Shown: piece after piece, positions 26,815-34,954 of the stretch
Layout of the letters: each line of letters opens with the position of its first letter
Position numbering within the stretch: the stretch's first letter is position 1
Assembly (NCBI GenBank): GCA_947575805.1
Contig: CANPOY010000003.1
Coordinates: 44,813 to 108,812 of the forward strand
Direction: 5' to 3'
From: an uncultured Lachnospiraceae bacterium
GTDB lineage: Bacteria > Bacillota > Clostridia > Lachnospirales > Lachnospiraceae
Length of the DNA stretch: 64,000 nucleotides
Position numbers and translations under genes: made by a program
The notes under the pieces: model-generated
Told to the model about the DNA's origin: nothing
The model's database searches: none
The model's input: only the letters and a program-made list of their open reading frames with translations

Positions 26815-27116
26815 TGATCCGATCCCTCCTGTGTGAGATAATTATACCTGGCAGTAAGGGGAAAGTCCTGACCGGCATTGCACAAATTTGTCCGGATGGG
26901 GCAATGGGGCTGATTATCCAGGTTATCGGCCTGATTACCCTTTCGATTGTATCATATTCGCATCTTATAAGCAAATGAATTGCAGGCGCAGCGGTGCGGA
27001 TTGGGAAATTATAGTTTTTGCTGAAATAGATAAAAATTCCCGTTTCAATGCGCAGATAATTATTGTAAAATAGGAAACAGGAAATATTTTTCATAACAGA
27101 GAAAACTGCTTGAGGT
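26815..27116. other. A+T-rich spacer before the restriction-modification genes
   Basis: About 300 bases with no gene I can support. Base composition changes from balanced to A+T-rich near 26950, matching the restriction-modification genes that follow. A stem GGGAA/TTCCC around 27002-27042 is weak. No clear direct repeat or att-like site was seen. Confidence 0.4.
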
Positions 27117-27122
27117 ATGGAG

Positions 27123-28091
27123 ATGGAAGACGGCAAACAAATTGCGTTAGCTTATGAAGAAGAGGCATTTGATCAGGTGACAGACGGATGCAGATTTTCA
27201 GAAGCTGAATTTGACTTTAATAATTTATTTTCTGTTCCAATCGCGGAAGAGCATCGGCAAAATAGCAATTCTATGGCTATTTTAGGGGATAGCCTCTCAG
27301 TTTTAAGGAATATGAAAGACAAATCTGTCCAACTTATTTTTGCTGATGCGCCTTATAATATCGGAAAAGACTTTGGAAATAACACTGATAAATGGAAAAA
27401 TGTACAAGACTATGTTGAGTGGTGTAAAACGTGGATCAATGAATGTATGAGGGTTCTCTCTGATACCGGAACGATGTATTTTATGACAGCAACACAGCAT
27501 ATGCCGTATCTGGATGTGTTTGTATCCGAAAATTATAATGTTCTTTGCAGGATCATCTGGGCATATGACAGTTCGGGAGTGCAATCCAAAAAGATATATG
27601 GCTCTCTCTATGAACCGATCCTGATGATAAATAAAAACAGAAGTGCAAAATATATTTTTAATTCAGACCAAATTCTTGTTGAGGCAAAAACTGGCGCTAA
27701 GCGAAGGCTGATTGATTACCGAAAAAATCCCCCCCAATTATATAGTACTCAAAAAGTGCCGGGAAATGTATGGGATTTCAGCAGGGTCAGATTTAAGATG
27801 GATGAATATGAGAATCACCCTACACAAAAGCCGGAGGCACTTTTGGAGAGAATCGTGAGGGCATCTTCAAATCTGGGTGATGTGGTTCTGGATCCGTTTT
27901 CGGGGTCATTTACAACATCTGCCGTAGGTGTCCGACTGGGACGGATATGCGTAGGGATAGACCTAAATGAAGAATACTATGAGATAGGTCTGCGGCGTAC
28001 GGGAATTGCAAATGAACGGCTTGGGAAATGCCTTCAAAAAGTCAGAGTCAGGAAAACAAGTGCTAAATCTAAGCATATACGAGGTGAGTAG
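27123..28091 (+). CDS. Type II DNA methyltransferase, beta-class layout (DAPY motif)
   Basis: A 322-residue amino-methyltransferase (N6-adenine or N4-cytosine). Catalytic motif IV reads IFADAPYNIGKDFG (DAPY variant of DPPY) in the first third. The SAM-binding motif I follows near the C-terminus (VVLDPFSGSFTTSAVGVRLG), so the order is that of beta-class enzymes such as M.MboII or YhdJ-like proteins. HPTQKPEALLERI is the usual motif X block. GAGG lies seven bases before ATG 27123 (27117 is also possible). It protects host DNA from the adjacent nuclease. The recognition sequence cannot be read from the gene. Confidence 0.92.
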   Translation: MEDGKQIALAYEEEAFDQVTDGCRFSEAEFDFNNLFSVPIAEEHRQNSNSMAILGDSLSVLRNMKDKSVQLIFADAPYNIGKDFGNNTDKWKNVQDYVEWCKTWINECMRVLSDTGTMYFMTATQHMPYLDVFVSENYNVLCRIIWAYDSSGVQSKKIYGSLYEPILMINKNRSAKYIFNSDQILVEAKTGAKRRLIDYRKNPPQLYSTQKVPGNVWDFSRVRFKMDEYENHPTQKPEALLERIVRASSNLGDVVLDPFSGSFTTSAVGVRLGRICVGIDLNEEYYEIGLRRTGIANERLGKCLQKVRVRKTSAKSKHIRGE

Positions 28092-28092
28092 T

Positions 28093-29181
28093 TTGAACAT
28101 TACGGAAGAATTTATTGAAGATGCGTTAAAGAAAGAGTTTCCATCTGATTATCAGCAGATGTATGACAACAGTCCGATGCTTCAATATCTGGATAAGAAG
28201 ATGAATGCGGTTCATGGCAATAGTAAGACCCGCAGAAGTTTGGCAAGTATTTATGCAGTTTATTCTATTTTACATTTTTACACAGAAGAGTATTACGGGA
28301 AAAGAAAAGAGTATTGTCAATTTGAGGGATATGATTATATGCGTCTCGTCAATTTTTACCGTAGTTTGTATGGCGGCAGTAAACTACAAAATCATGCTCT
28401 CAACTCTCGCGTAAATGGGGAATTTCACAATAAAGTCAAAAACACTGTAAATGATTTGATTATTGTTAACAATGGTAAATACTTGATTCATATAGACTAT
28501 TTATATGCCGAGGGGTGTGATATAAGTAAAATTACCTGTAAGATAATTGAGAAATATATTCAATTGCTTCAGGAAAAAGACAATACACTTATTCGTACAT
28601 TAGAGGAATTGCAGCAGACGGAGGATTATTTTCAGAAGAGGAAGAAGATTAATGAGCTTCTTTCTGAAGATGCGGAAGCAAGAGTTTTTGAACTGATCAG
28701 TTTTGCCATACTGAAAAACCATTATCAGAATGTGAAAGTGTATTTTGGCTATTCACGCGAAATGGTAGAAGAAGTGAGATTAGAGTTATATAAAACCGGC
28801 AGGACCAATGCCAATGATGGTGGTATTGACTTTGTAATGCGGCCGATTGGCAGATTTTTTCAAGTTACGGAAGTCAACAACTACGACAAGTACCTTTTAG
28901 ACATTGATAAGGTTATGCACTTCCCTGTCAGCTTTGTGATTAAGACAAGGCAAGGAAAAGAAGAGGTCCTGAATGCGCTGGATAAATATATAGCGGCGCG
29001 TTCAGGTGGTATGACAGTGCTGGAAGACCGATATAGAAAGGCAATCGAAGAAATCATTACGATTAATGAGCTAAGTGCATGGATATGGGAACTGGAGAAT
29101 GGGGATATTGATAGACTGATTCGAGATTTTGACATTTATTATAGGCTGGAAATGAATATGGATGATAAAGAGGAAGTTTGA
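28093..29181 (+). CDS. Putative type II restriction endonuclease partner
   Basis: A 362-residue protein whose start is best placed at TTG 28093, one base after the methyltransferase stop and just after GAGGTGAG (28081-28088). An in-frame ATG at 28006 would overlap the methyltransferase by 86 bases with no ribosome site. The C-terminal part contains NANDGGIDFVMRPIGRFFQV followed by TEVNNYDKY, which looks like a PD-(D/E)XK core of the D-Xn-Q-x-x-E kind; the usual Lys of E/QxK reads Thr. The N-terminal half is helical. Endonuclease function is inferred from tight pairing with the methyltransferase and this motif. Strongly A+T-rich; likely acquired. Confidence 0.72.
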   Translation: MNITEEFIEDALKKEFPSDYQQMYDNSPMLQYLDKKMNAVHGNSKTRRSLASIYAVYSILHFYTEEYYGKRKEYCQFEGYDYMRLVNFYRSLYGGSKLQNHALNSRVNGEFHNKVKNTVNDLIIVNNGKYLIHIDYLYAEGCDISKITCKIIEKYIQLLQEKDNTLIRTLEELQQTEDYFQKRKKINELLSEDAEARVFELISFAILKNHYQNVKVYFGYSREMVEEVRLELYKTGRTNANDGGIDFVMRPIGRFFQVTEVNNYDKYLLDIDKVMHFPVSFVIKTRQGKEEVLNALDKYIAARSGGMTVLEDRYRKAIEEIITINELSAWIWELENGDIDRLIRDFDIYYRLEMNMDDKEEV

Positions 29182-29187
29182 AGGTAT

Positions 29188-29217
29188 TTGATAAGCAGGG
29201 AGTATGTGCTGTATCAT
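29188..29217 (+). promoter_or_regulatory. Promoter of the GH13_31 glucosidase
   Basis: TTGATA (29188-29193), 18 bases, TATCAT (29212-29217), about 23 bases before the start codon at 29240. No palindromic operator is visible around it, unlike the neighbouring LacI/debranching intergenic region. Confidence 0.5.
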
Positions 29218-29239
29218 TATGCGTGAAAAGGAGTAATAT

Positions 29240-30904
29240 ATGTTTATAATGCAAGAAAAGGATTGGTGGAAGAGGGCGGTGATCTATCAGGTCTACCCCC
29301 GCAGTTTTCAGGACAGCAACGGCGACGGGATTGGGGATATAAAGGGCCTGATCGGCAGGCTGCCTTATCTGGAAAAGCTGGGGATCGACTGTATTTGGCT
29401 CTCACCGGTCTGCAGATCGCCTCAGGACGATAACGGCTATGACATATCCGATTATCAGGATATTGATCCTATGTTTGGCAGTCTGGAGGATATGGAGTGC
29501 CTGCTTGCGGAGGCAAAGGATCACGGGATCGGCATTCTCATGGATCTTGTTTTGAATCACAGTTCCGACGAGCACAGGTGGTTTCAGGAGGCGGTAAAGG
29601 GCAGGGAAAACCCTTATCATGATTACTATGTCTGGCGGGACGGGGTGGAGGGTAAGTATCCAAATGATATGCGTTCCGTCTTCGGAGGCCCTGCGTGGCA
29701 GTGGGTGCCTAAACTGGGGCAGTACTATTTTCACCAGTTTTCCGTAAAGCAGCCGGACCTGAATTGGGAAAACCCTAAAGTGCGCAGGGAGATTTATGAC
29801 ATGATTAACTGGTGGCTGGATAAGGGTGTGGCGGGATTTCGGCTGGATGTCATTGACCAGATTGCCAAGGATCCGGAGCTTCAGGTGACCTGTAACGGCC
29901 CCAGACTCCATGAATTTATCCGGGAACTGAGCCGGGAGACTTTTCAGAAGGGCTATTATCTCACAGTGGGAGAAGCCTGGGGAGCGGATGTGGAGCGGGC
30001 AAAGCTGTACAGCGCGCCGGATGGAAGTGAGTTCTCCATGGTGTTCCAGTTTGAGCATATTTGTCTTGACCAGATTCCAGGAAAGGAAAAATGGGATCTG
30101 GCGCCCCTGCCCTTTTTAAAATTTAAGGCGGTCCTGGAAAAGTGGCAGACTCAGCTTTACGGGTGTGGCTGGAACAGTCTTTTCTGGAATAATCATGATC
30201 TGCCCAGGATTGTGTCCCGCTGGGGAAATGACGGAGCATACCGGGAGGAAAGCGCCAAGATGCTGGCCCTTCTTCTGCACGGAATGCAGGGCACGCCCTT
30301 TATCTATCAGGGGGAAGAGCTGGGGATGACAAATGTGCGCTATGAGCCGGAGGAGTACCGGGATATTGAGACCGTTAATTTGTACAGGGAGAGGCTGGAA
30401 GCGGGATATTCACAGGAATCCGTGATGGAAAGTATTTATGCCAAAAGCCGGGACAATGCCCGCACGCCCATGCAGTGGGACGGCAGTGAAAACGCTGGCT
30501 TTACGAAGGGAACCCCCTGGCTGAAAGTGAATCCCAATTACAGGGAGATTAACGCGGCGGAGCAGATGGCGCGGGACACTTCTGTCTGGAACTTTTACAG
30601 GCAGTTGATTGAGTTCCGAAAAAGGTACTCTGTCATGGTAGAAGGCAGATTTGCACTGCTGTGCAGGGAGGATCCCCGGATTTTTGCTTATACGCGGGAA
30701 ACTGCAGAAGAAAAGCTGCTGGTAATCTGCAACTTTTTCGGGGAGGAGACGGTTTGCCCTCAGGAGTGCGCGGCAATATGCGCCGGTGCAGAAGAGCGGC
30801 ATGGAATGAAACTATTGCTGTCCAATTATTCGGACAATACAAAAGAACGCAGTCTTAATAAACTGCGTCCATATGAGGCGAAAATGTATTATATTAAAAG
30901 TTGA
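29240..30904 (+). CDS. Oligo-1,6-glucosidase / alpha-glucosidase (GH13_31-like)
   Basis: A 554-residue cytoplasmic GH13 enzyme. It begins WWKRAVIYQVYPRSFQDSNG, the usual start of oligo-1,6-glucosidases. Conserved regions are LVLNHSSDEH, VAGFRLDVIDQ (nucleophile Asp), LTVGEAWG (acid/base Glu) and LFWNNHDLPR (transition-state Asp). ARTPMQWDGSENAGF is typical of the subfamily. Length matches (550-560). AAAAGGAG before ATG 29240 fixes the start. It should release glucose from isomaltose-type or maltose-type ends; specificity is not settled by sequence alone. It converges on the LacI gene four bases away. Confidence 0.94.
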   Translation: MFIMQEKDWWKRAVIYQVYPRSFQDSNGDGIGDIKGLIGRLPYLEKLGIDCIWLSPVCRSPQDDNGYDISDYQDIDPMFGSLEDMECLLAEAKDHGIGILMDLVLNHSSDEHRWFQEAVKGRENPYHDYYVWRDGVEGKYPNDMRSVFGGPAWQWVPKLGQYYFHQFSVKQPDLNWENPKVRREIYDMINWWLDKGVAGFRLDVIDQIAKDPELQVTCNGPRLHEFIRELSRETFQKGYYLTVGEAWGADVERAKLYSAPDGSEFSMVFQFEHICLDQIPGKEKWDLAPLPFLKFKAVLEKWQTQLYGCGWNSLFWNNHDLPRIVSRWGNDGAYREESAKMLALLLHGMQGTPFIYQGEELGMTNVRYEPEEYRDIETVNLYRERLEAGYSQESVMESIYAKSRDNARTPMQWDGSENAGFTKGTPWLKVNPNYREINAAEQMARDTSVWNFYRQLIEFRKRYSVMVEGRFALLCREDPRIFAYTRETAEEKLLVICNFFGEETVCPQECAAICAGAEERHGMKLLLSNYSDNTKERSLNKLRPYEAKMYYIKS

Positions 30905-30908
30905 TGAT

Positions 30909-31913
30909 CTAAAAGTTAAAAGGTTTTCGCACAGGTCCCGTAGAGCTCCTGACGATTAACGGCGCCCGCAGCATGACAGAGCTGATAGGCAGATCATTCA
31001 GCAGGCAGGACATGGCATACCAGCCGGCCTTGCCCAGAGCAATACGGTCCTGGCGAATGGTAGTCAGGGGAGGATCCGTAAGGGCAGTCATGGGCAGATC
31101 GTCAAAGCCGATGATGCTCAAGTCCTCCGGAATGCGGATTCCGCGATTTGCACATTCCGTGATGGCAGATATGGCGCGGATGTCGTGGGAGAAGATGATG
31201 GCTGTCACACCAAGATCAAACATGCGCTGTACATGTTCTCTGGTGGAGTCACAGACATAGTAGCCAAGGCCGATATAGTCTTCGTTGATCTCCAGGTTAT
31301 ATTTTGAGAGAGCATTTATGTAGGCATTGTATCTTGCCCTTAGAATATAAGATTCCAGCGGCCCGGAGAGGAGGCCTATTTTTCTGTGTCCCAGGTCCAG
31401 AAGGTGCTTAACCGCCTGGTTAAAGCCCTCCTGGCTGTCGCATCCCACCGAGGCAATCCTGGGATTGCTGTCTATCTGGTTGTCATAAAGGACGGCGGGG
31501 ATCTTGCTGGTGGCAAGCTCTGTCATCCAGGGATCGACCAGGGAGAATCCCAGGATAAAGGCTCCAAGGTAACCGTTTTGTATCATGAAGACGCCATAGG
31601 GGATCTGGCGCTGAAAGTCTTTGTCAACAGGTACTATATCTATAGTCCAGCCTTCCGGCTCCGTCATCTGCCGAAAGCCCAGAATCATGTCATAGCCAAA
31701 TTGATCCTGGGTTTGGTAATCCATGTTTTCGATGATGATACACAGCTTTTTTTCGCGGCTGAGCAGCCGTTTGTTGTGATAGCCCAGCTCTACTGCGGTT
31801 TCAAGGATTTTTTTACGCATTTCATCACTGATGTCAGTGGCATTGTTCAGGCCCTTGGACACCGTGCTTTTGGATACACCCAGTTTTGCTGCAATGTCAT
31901 TTATTGTAGTCAT
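30909..31913 (-). CDS. LacI family transcriptional regulator (debranching locus)
   Basis: A 334-residue LacI repressor of full length. The N-terminus TTINDIAAKLGVSKSTVSKG is the helix-turn-helix. The effector domain includes GAFILGFSLVDPWMTE, PAVLYDNQIDSNPRIASVGC and the C-terminal ISIIGFDDLP-like block (LSIIGFDDLPMTALTDPPLT). It is divergent from the debranching enzyme. Sites related to GAGTTTCGAAACTC lie in its leader and between the two promoters, so autorepression and control of the debranching enzyme are likely. The effector is probably a maltose-type sugar, by context. Confidence 0.93.
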   Translation of the reverse strand: MTTINDIAAKLGVSKSTVSKGLNNATDISDEMRKKILETAVELGYHNKRLLSREKKLCIIIENMDYQTQDQFGYDMILGFRQMTEPEGWTIDIVPVDKDFQRQIPYGVFMIQNGYLGAFILGFSLVDPWMTELATSKIPAVLYDNQIDSNPRIASVGCDSQEGFNQAVKHLLDLGHRKIGLLSGPLESYILRARYNAYINALSKYNLEINEDYIGLGYYVCDSTREHVQRMFDLGVTAIIFSHDIRAISAITECANRGIRIPEDLSIIGFDDLPMTALTDPPLTTIRQDRIALGKAGWYAMSCLLNDLPISSVMLRAPLIVRSSTGPVRKPFNF

Positions 31914-31937
31914 GAATTACGAAACTCCCTTTCGAAA
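31914..31937. promoter_or_regulatory. Tandem CGAAA-type operator sites in the lacI leader
   Basis: GAATTACGAAACTC (31914-31927) matches the palindrome GAGTTTCGAAACTC at 32005 in 12 of 14 positions and abuts the LacI start codon. TTTCGAAA (31930-31937) follows. Both lie downstream of the gene's -10 box, a position suited to autorepression. Confidence 0.6.
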
Positions 31938-31958
31938 TGCCGTTTGCACATTTAGGCT

Positions 31959-31987
31959 ATTATAGCAAAAATTCAATAATATTACAA
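31959..31987 (-). promoter_or_regulatory. Promoter of the lacI-type gene
   Basis: On the minus strand: TTGTAA (31987-31982), 17 bases, TATAAT (31964-31959). Transcription should start near 31952 and run through the two operator-like sites. Confidence 0.7.
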
Positions 31988-32004
31988 CGAAAAATATTAT
32001 TGAA

Positions 32005-32018
32005 GAGTTTCGAAACTC
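32005..32018. promoter_or_regulatory. Perfect 14-bp palindromic operator GAGTTTCGAAACTC
   Basis: A perfect palindrome with central CG, the classic form of LacI/GalR sites. It lies 12 bases upstream of the -35 box of the debranching enzyme promoter and 18 bases upstream of the divergent lacI -35 box. Confidence 0.75.
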
Positions 32019-32029
32019 AAATCGCTTCG

Positions 32030-32058
32030 TTGACTGAGAATGGATTCTGTGATACCAT
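32030..32058 (+). promoter_or_regulatory. Promoter of the debranching enzyme gene (extended -10)
   Basis: TTGACT (32030-32035), 17 bases, TACCAT (32053-32058), with TGA directly upstream of the -10 box as an extended -10 element. The -10 itself is weak. Confidence 0.5.
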
Positions 32059-32154
32059 CGCATTAATCGGAATACACGAATTACTGCGGCCGGAGCGGAT
32101 TCCGGCGGCATAAGAGGGGAATCCCCGGTAATAGGGAACTGTGGAGGAATGACA

Positions 32155-34230
32155 GTGAAATATATATTTGGAAGACAGGATTTTAAGACAATGGAGCGGG
32201 GGCAGGAGAACTGCTACCTGATGACCAACGGTCTGGGAGGTTTTTCGTCGCTTACCATGGCCGGCTCCTGTACCAGAAACGACCATGCCGTGCTTATGAG
32301 CTGCGATCGCTCGGAGGCGCCGAACCACCGTTATAATATGGTACACAGGCTGGAGGAGACCCTGGGTCATGGGAAGGAGGAAATTCATCTTTCCACCCAG
32401 GACTTTACGATACCCGAAAGGCGTGAGACAGGTTATCGCTTCCTGACGTCTTTTTCTTATGAAGATTACCCGGTCTGGCGTTATGAGACGGAAGGAATAG
32501 AGATTGTAAAGACGGTGGCGCTGGCGCCGGGTGAGAACACGGTGGGCATCACCTATGAAATACGGAACCGGTCGGAGGAGAAAGCGGAGCTGCTGGTAAT
32601 CCCGCAGATGGAGTTTGTGCCCAAGGGGGCGGAGCTTTCAGCAGAGCAGGGTTTTTCTCTTTCCGGGGTGAGTATTGTGGAAGCAGCCGGACAGAAGATT
32701 GCTTCCGCTGTGATCGAATCTGACGGAAGAAGCCTTTACTGTGAGACCAACGGTTTGCTGTTGCAGCAGCCTGTAAGCTATCAAAGCGGTCTTTATTACG
32801 CGTATGATGTCTGTGACGGCAGGAGTGCCACCGGCTGCACGGCGGCAAATCACAGGATTTTGTTTCAAATTCGGCCGGGAGAGAGGCTTACAGGGGAGAT
32901 CCTTTACAGCACGGCGCCCATATCCGGGAGCTGGAGCCTGCAGTCGGGGTCGGGCGGTGCCCTGCGGATTGCGCAAAAGCTGGCCCGGTACAGAGAAGGG
33001 CTGCGGGAGAAGGCCGGATTCCGGGATGAAACGGCCCGGGTGCTGGCGGCAGCGGCAGATCAGTTTATATCCTGGCGTGCTTCCACGGACAATCGGACTA
33101 TACTGGCCGGCTATCCCTTTTTTGAGGACTGGGGGAGGGACACTATGATTTCCCTGCCGGGATGCTGTATCTCCACGAAGCAGTTTGATGTGGCGGAAAG
33201 CATACTGAGGACTTTTATGATGTATTGCAGGAAGGGGCTGATGCCGAATTTATTTCCGGAGGGCAAGCAGGAGCCCCGGTATAATACAGTGGATGCCGCT
33301 CTTTTGTTCGTGATAGCAGTGTACGAATATTACAGACGGACGGAGGATGCAAAGTTCGTTTCGGATGCCTGGGCAGTGATGCGGGAAATCGTCTGTCGGT
33401 ACAGAGAGGGAACGGATTTCAATATTGCCATGGAGGAGGACGGCCTGATCCATGCAGGGGAAGGCTATGACCAAGTGACCTGGATGGATGTGAGGGTGGG
33501 GGAGATTCTGCCCACCCCCCGCCACGGCAAGCCAGTGGAGATCAATGCTTACTGGTATAATGTCCTCTGTATTATGGATTTCTTCCAAAGAGAGCTTAAA
33601 GGTGAGGTTTCGGAGGATGACACAGATTACAGGGCAATGGCAGAGCGGGCCGGAGAGAGCTTCCGGCAAAAGTTCTGGAATGAGGAAGCGGGTTGTCTGA
33701 AGGATGTGCTGGAGGAAAGCTGCCAGAATGGGGATGCGGAACAGAAGGCCGGGAAGGGGCGGAACAAGGTGTGTCCGGATACTCAGATCCGCTGCAATCA
33801 GATCTGGGCAGTATCGCTTCCTTTTTCACTGTTGGACAGGGAGCGGGAGAAACAGGTGGTGGAGACGGTGTTTCGTAAGCTGTATACGCCTTTGGGCCTG
33901 CGGACCCTGGATCCTGCGGATCCGGAGTTTCAGCCGGTGTATGGCGGAGAACAGCTGCAGAGGGATCTTGCCTATCACCAGGGCACGGTATGGACTTATC
34001 CTCTGGGAGGCTACTATCTTGCATATCTGAAGGTGAACGATTATTCGGACGAAGCCAGGGAGCATGTCAGGGGCCAGCTGGAAGGCATAACGGCGGCCCT
34101 GCGGGAGGGCTGCATCGGACAGCTGCCGGAGATCTACGACGGAGGGCGTCCGGTTTCTTCCCGAGGATGCTATGCCCAGGCCTGGAGCGTGGGCGAGCTC
34201 TTAAGGGTATATGAAGCTCTGGAATCGTGA
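32155..34230 (+). CDS. Amylo-alpha-1,6-glucosidase / glycogen debranching enzyme-like protein
   Basis: A 691-residue protein of the bacterial GDE type. The N-terminal beta domain opens with FGRQDF and ENCYLMTNGLGGFSSLTMAG. The C-terminal (alpha/alpha)6 domain carries FFEDWGRDTMISLPGCC, WMDVRVGEILPTPRHGKPVE, NQIWAVSLPFSLL and GLRTLDPADPEFQP, typical of amylo-1,6-glucosidases (GH133-like). It removes alpha-1,6 branches of glycogen or limit dextrins in the cytoplasm. GTG 32155 is preferred because GGAGG lies seven bases before it; ATG 32149 has only one base of spacing. It complements the GH13 enzymes nearby. Confidence 0.9.
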   Translation: MKYIFGRQDFKTMERGQENCYLMTNGLGGFSSLTMAGSCTRNDHAVLMSCDRSEAPNHRYNMVHRLEETLGHGKEEIHLSTQDFTIPERRETGYRFLTSFSYEDYPVWRYETEGIEIVKTVALAPGENTVGITYEIRNRSEEKAELLVIPQMEFVPKGAELSAEQGFSLSGVSIVEAAGQKIASAVIESDGRSLYCETNGLLLQQPVSYQSGLYYAYDVCDGRSATGCTAANHRILFQIRPGERLTGEILYSTAPISGSWSLQSGSGGALRIAQKLARYREGLREKAGFRDETARVLAAAADQFISWRASTDNRTILAGYPFFEDWGRDTMISLPGCCISTKQFDVAESILRTFMMYCRKGLMPNLFPEGKQEPRYNTVDAALLFVIAVYEYYRRTEDAKFVSDAWAVMREIVCRYREGTDFNIAMEEDGLIHAGEGYDQVTWMDVRVGEILPTPRHGKPVEINAYWYNVLCIMDFFQRELKGEVSEDDTDYRAMAERAGESFRQKFWNEEAGCLKDVLEESCQNGDAEQKAGKGRNKVCPDTQIRCNQIWAVSLPFSLLDREREKQVVETVFRKLYTPLGLRTLDPADPEFQPVYGGEQLQRDLAYHQGTVWTYPLGGYYLAYLKVNDYSDEAREHVRGQLEGITAALREGCIGQLPEIYDGGRPVSSRGCYAQAWSVGELLRVYEALES

Positions 34231-34269
34231 TAATGACTATGATAAGCAGAATGAGGACAGGCAGGAAAT

Positions 34270-34773
34270 ATGCAGAAGGTAATGATTGTGGAGGACGACA
34301 GGACGATTCGGGACGAGCTGGCGCTTCTGCTGGAAAACGAGGGTTACTGTCCGCTGATGGAAGAAGTGGCATGGTCTACCGTTATGCTGGTATTTCCGCT
34401 CTGCTTTCTGGCACTGGCCCTTACTATGACCGCCGCCACCATCCTCACCATTCAGCAGCTCAGTGAGTCGGAGCGCTATCGCCGTCAGTTTGAGCTGCTG
34501 CGCAAGCTGGGCATGGAGCGCCGGGAAATGGCAAGGATCCTGCGGAAGCAGTTTGCGATCTACTACACTATGCCTGCCGTTCCGCCGGTGCTTATTGGTG
34601 TATCCTTTATTCTGCACCTGGCGAGTATGCCTGAGCCGGGAGTGATGGAGGGGATTAACAGCCCCGCCGCCATAACCGGTATTGTGCTGGGCGTGTTCTT
34701 TCTGGTTTATGCAGTTTATATTGTGATGGCATTTGCCGGCCTGAAGAAAAACGTGCTTCCCCAAGGGCTGTAA
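34270..34773 (+). CDS. Response-regulator N-terminus fused to ABC permease (FtsX-type) C-terminus, deletion remnant
   Basis: A continuous 167-residue frame made of two unrelated pieces. Residues 1-31 (MQKVMIVEDDRTIRDELALL, then ENEGYCPLME) are the first strand and helix of an OmpR-type receiver domain. Residues 35-167 are the C-terminus of a BceB-type permease: three membrane helices with the cytoplasmic segment SERYRRQFELLRKLGMERRE. In Bce-type modules the order regulator-kinase-ATPase-permease is standard, so an in-frame deletion of several kilobases would create this fusion. It lacks the receiver phosphoacceptor and the rest of the permease, so it is probably non-functional. AGGAAAT precedes the ATG. 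Confidence 0.75.
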   Translation: MQKVMIVEDDRTIRDELALLLENEGYCPLMEEVAWSTVMLVFPLCFLALALTMTAATILTIQQLSESERYRRQFELLRKLGMERREMARILRKQFAIYYTMPAVPPVLIGVSFILHLASMPEPGVMEGINSPAAITGIVLGVFFLVYAVYIVMAFAGLKKNVLPQGL

Positions 34774-34822
34774 AAAAGGAATCAACGACGTGTATTCACG
34801 GTTGCTGCAGCCACAGATCAGG

Positions 34823-34851
34823 TTGACAGCAAAGATTCGACCGTGTACAAT
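34823..34851 (+). promoter_or_regulatory. Promoter of the HAD phosphatase unit
   Basis: TTGACA (34823-34828), exactly 17 bases, TACAAT (34846-34851): a strong vegetative promoter 23 bases before a small coupled frame (34874) and 100 bases before the HAD gene. Confidence 0.75.
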
Positions 34852-34873
34852 CATTTTAAGGGAGGCATAAGCT

Positions 34874-34954
34874 GTGCCGCAAAAGCCTGCATGCTTCTAT
34901 TTAAACAAGCTACAGTCGGTGGCTTGCGGCGACGTTGAGGGAGGGCTTTCATGA
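34874..34954 (+). CDS. Possible 26-residue leader peptide upstream of the HAD gene
   Basis: A GTG-start frame (peptide begins MPQKPACFYLNKLQ) preceded by GGAGG with eight-base spacing. Its TGA stop overlaps the ATG of the HAD gene (ATGA at 34951-34954), which suggests translational coupling. No amino acid is over-represented as in classic attenuator peptides. Reality rests on the ribosome site and the exact overlap. Confidence 0.4.
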   Translation: MPQKPACFYLNKLQSVACGDVEGGLS

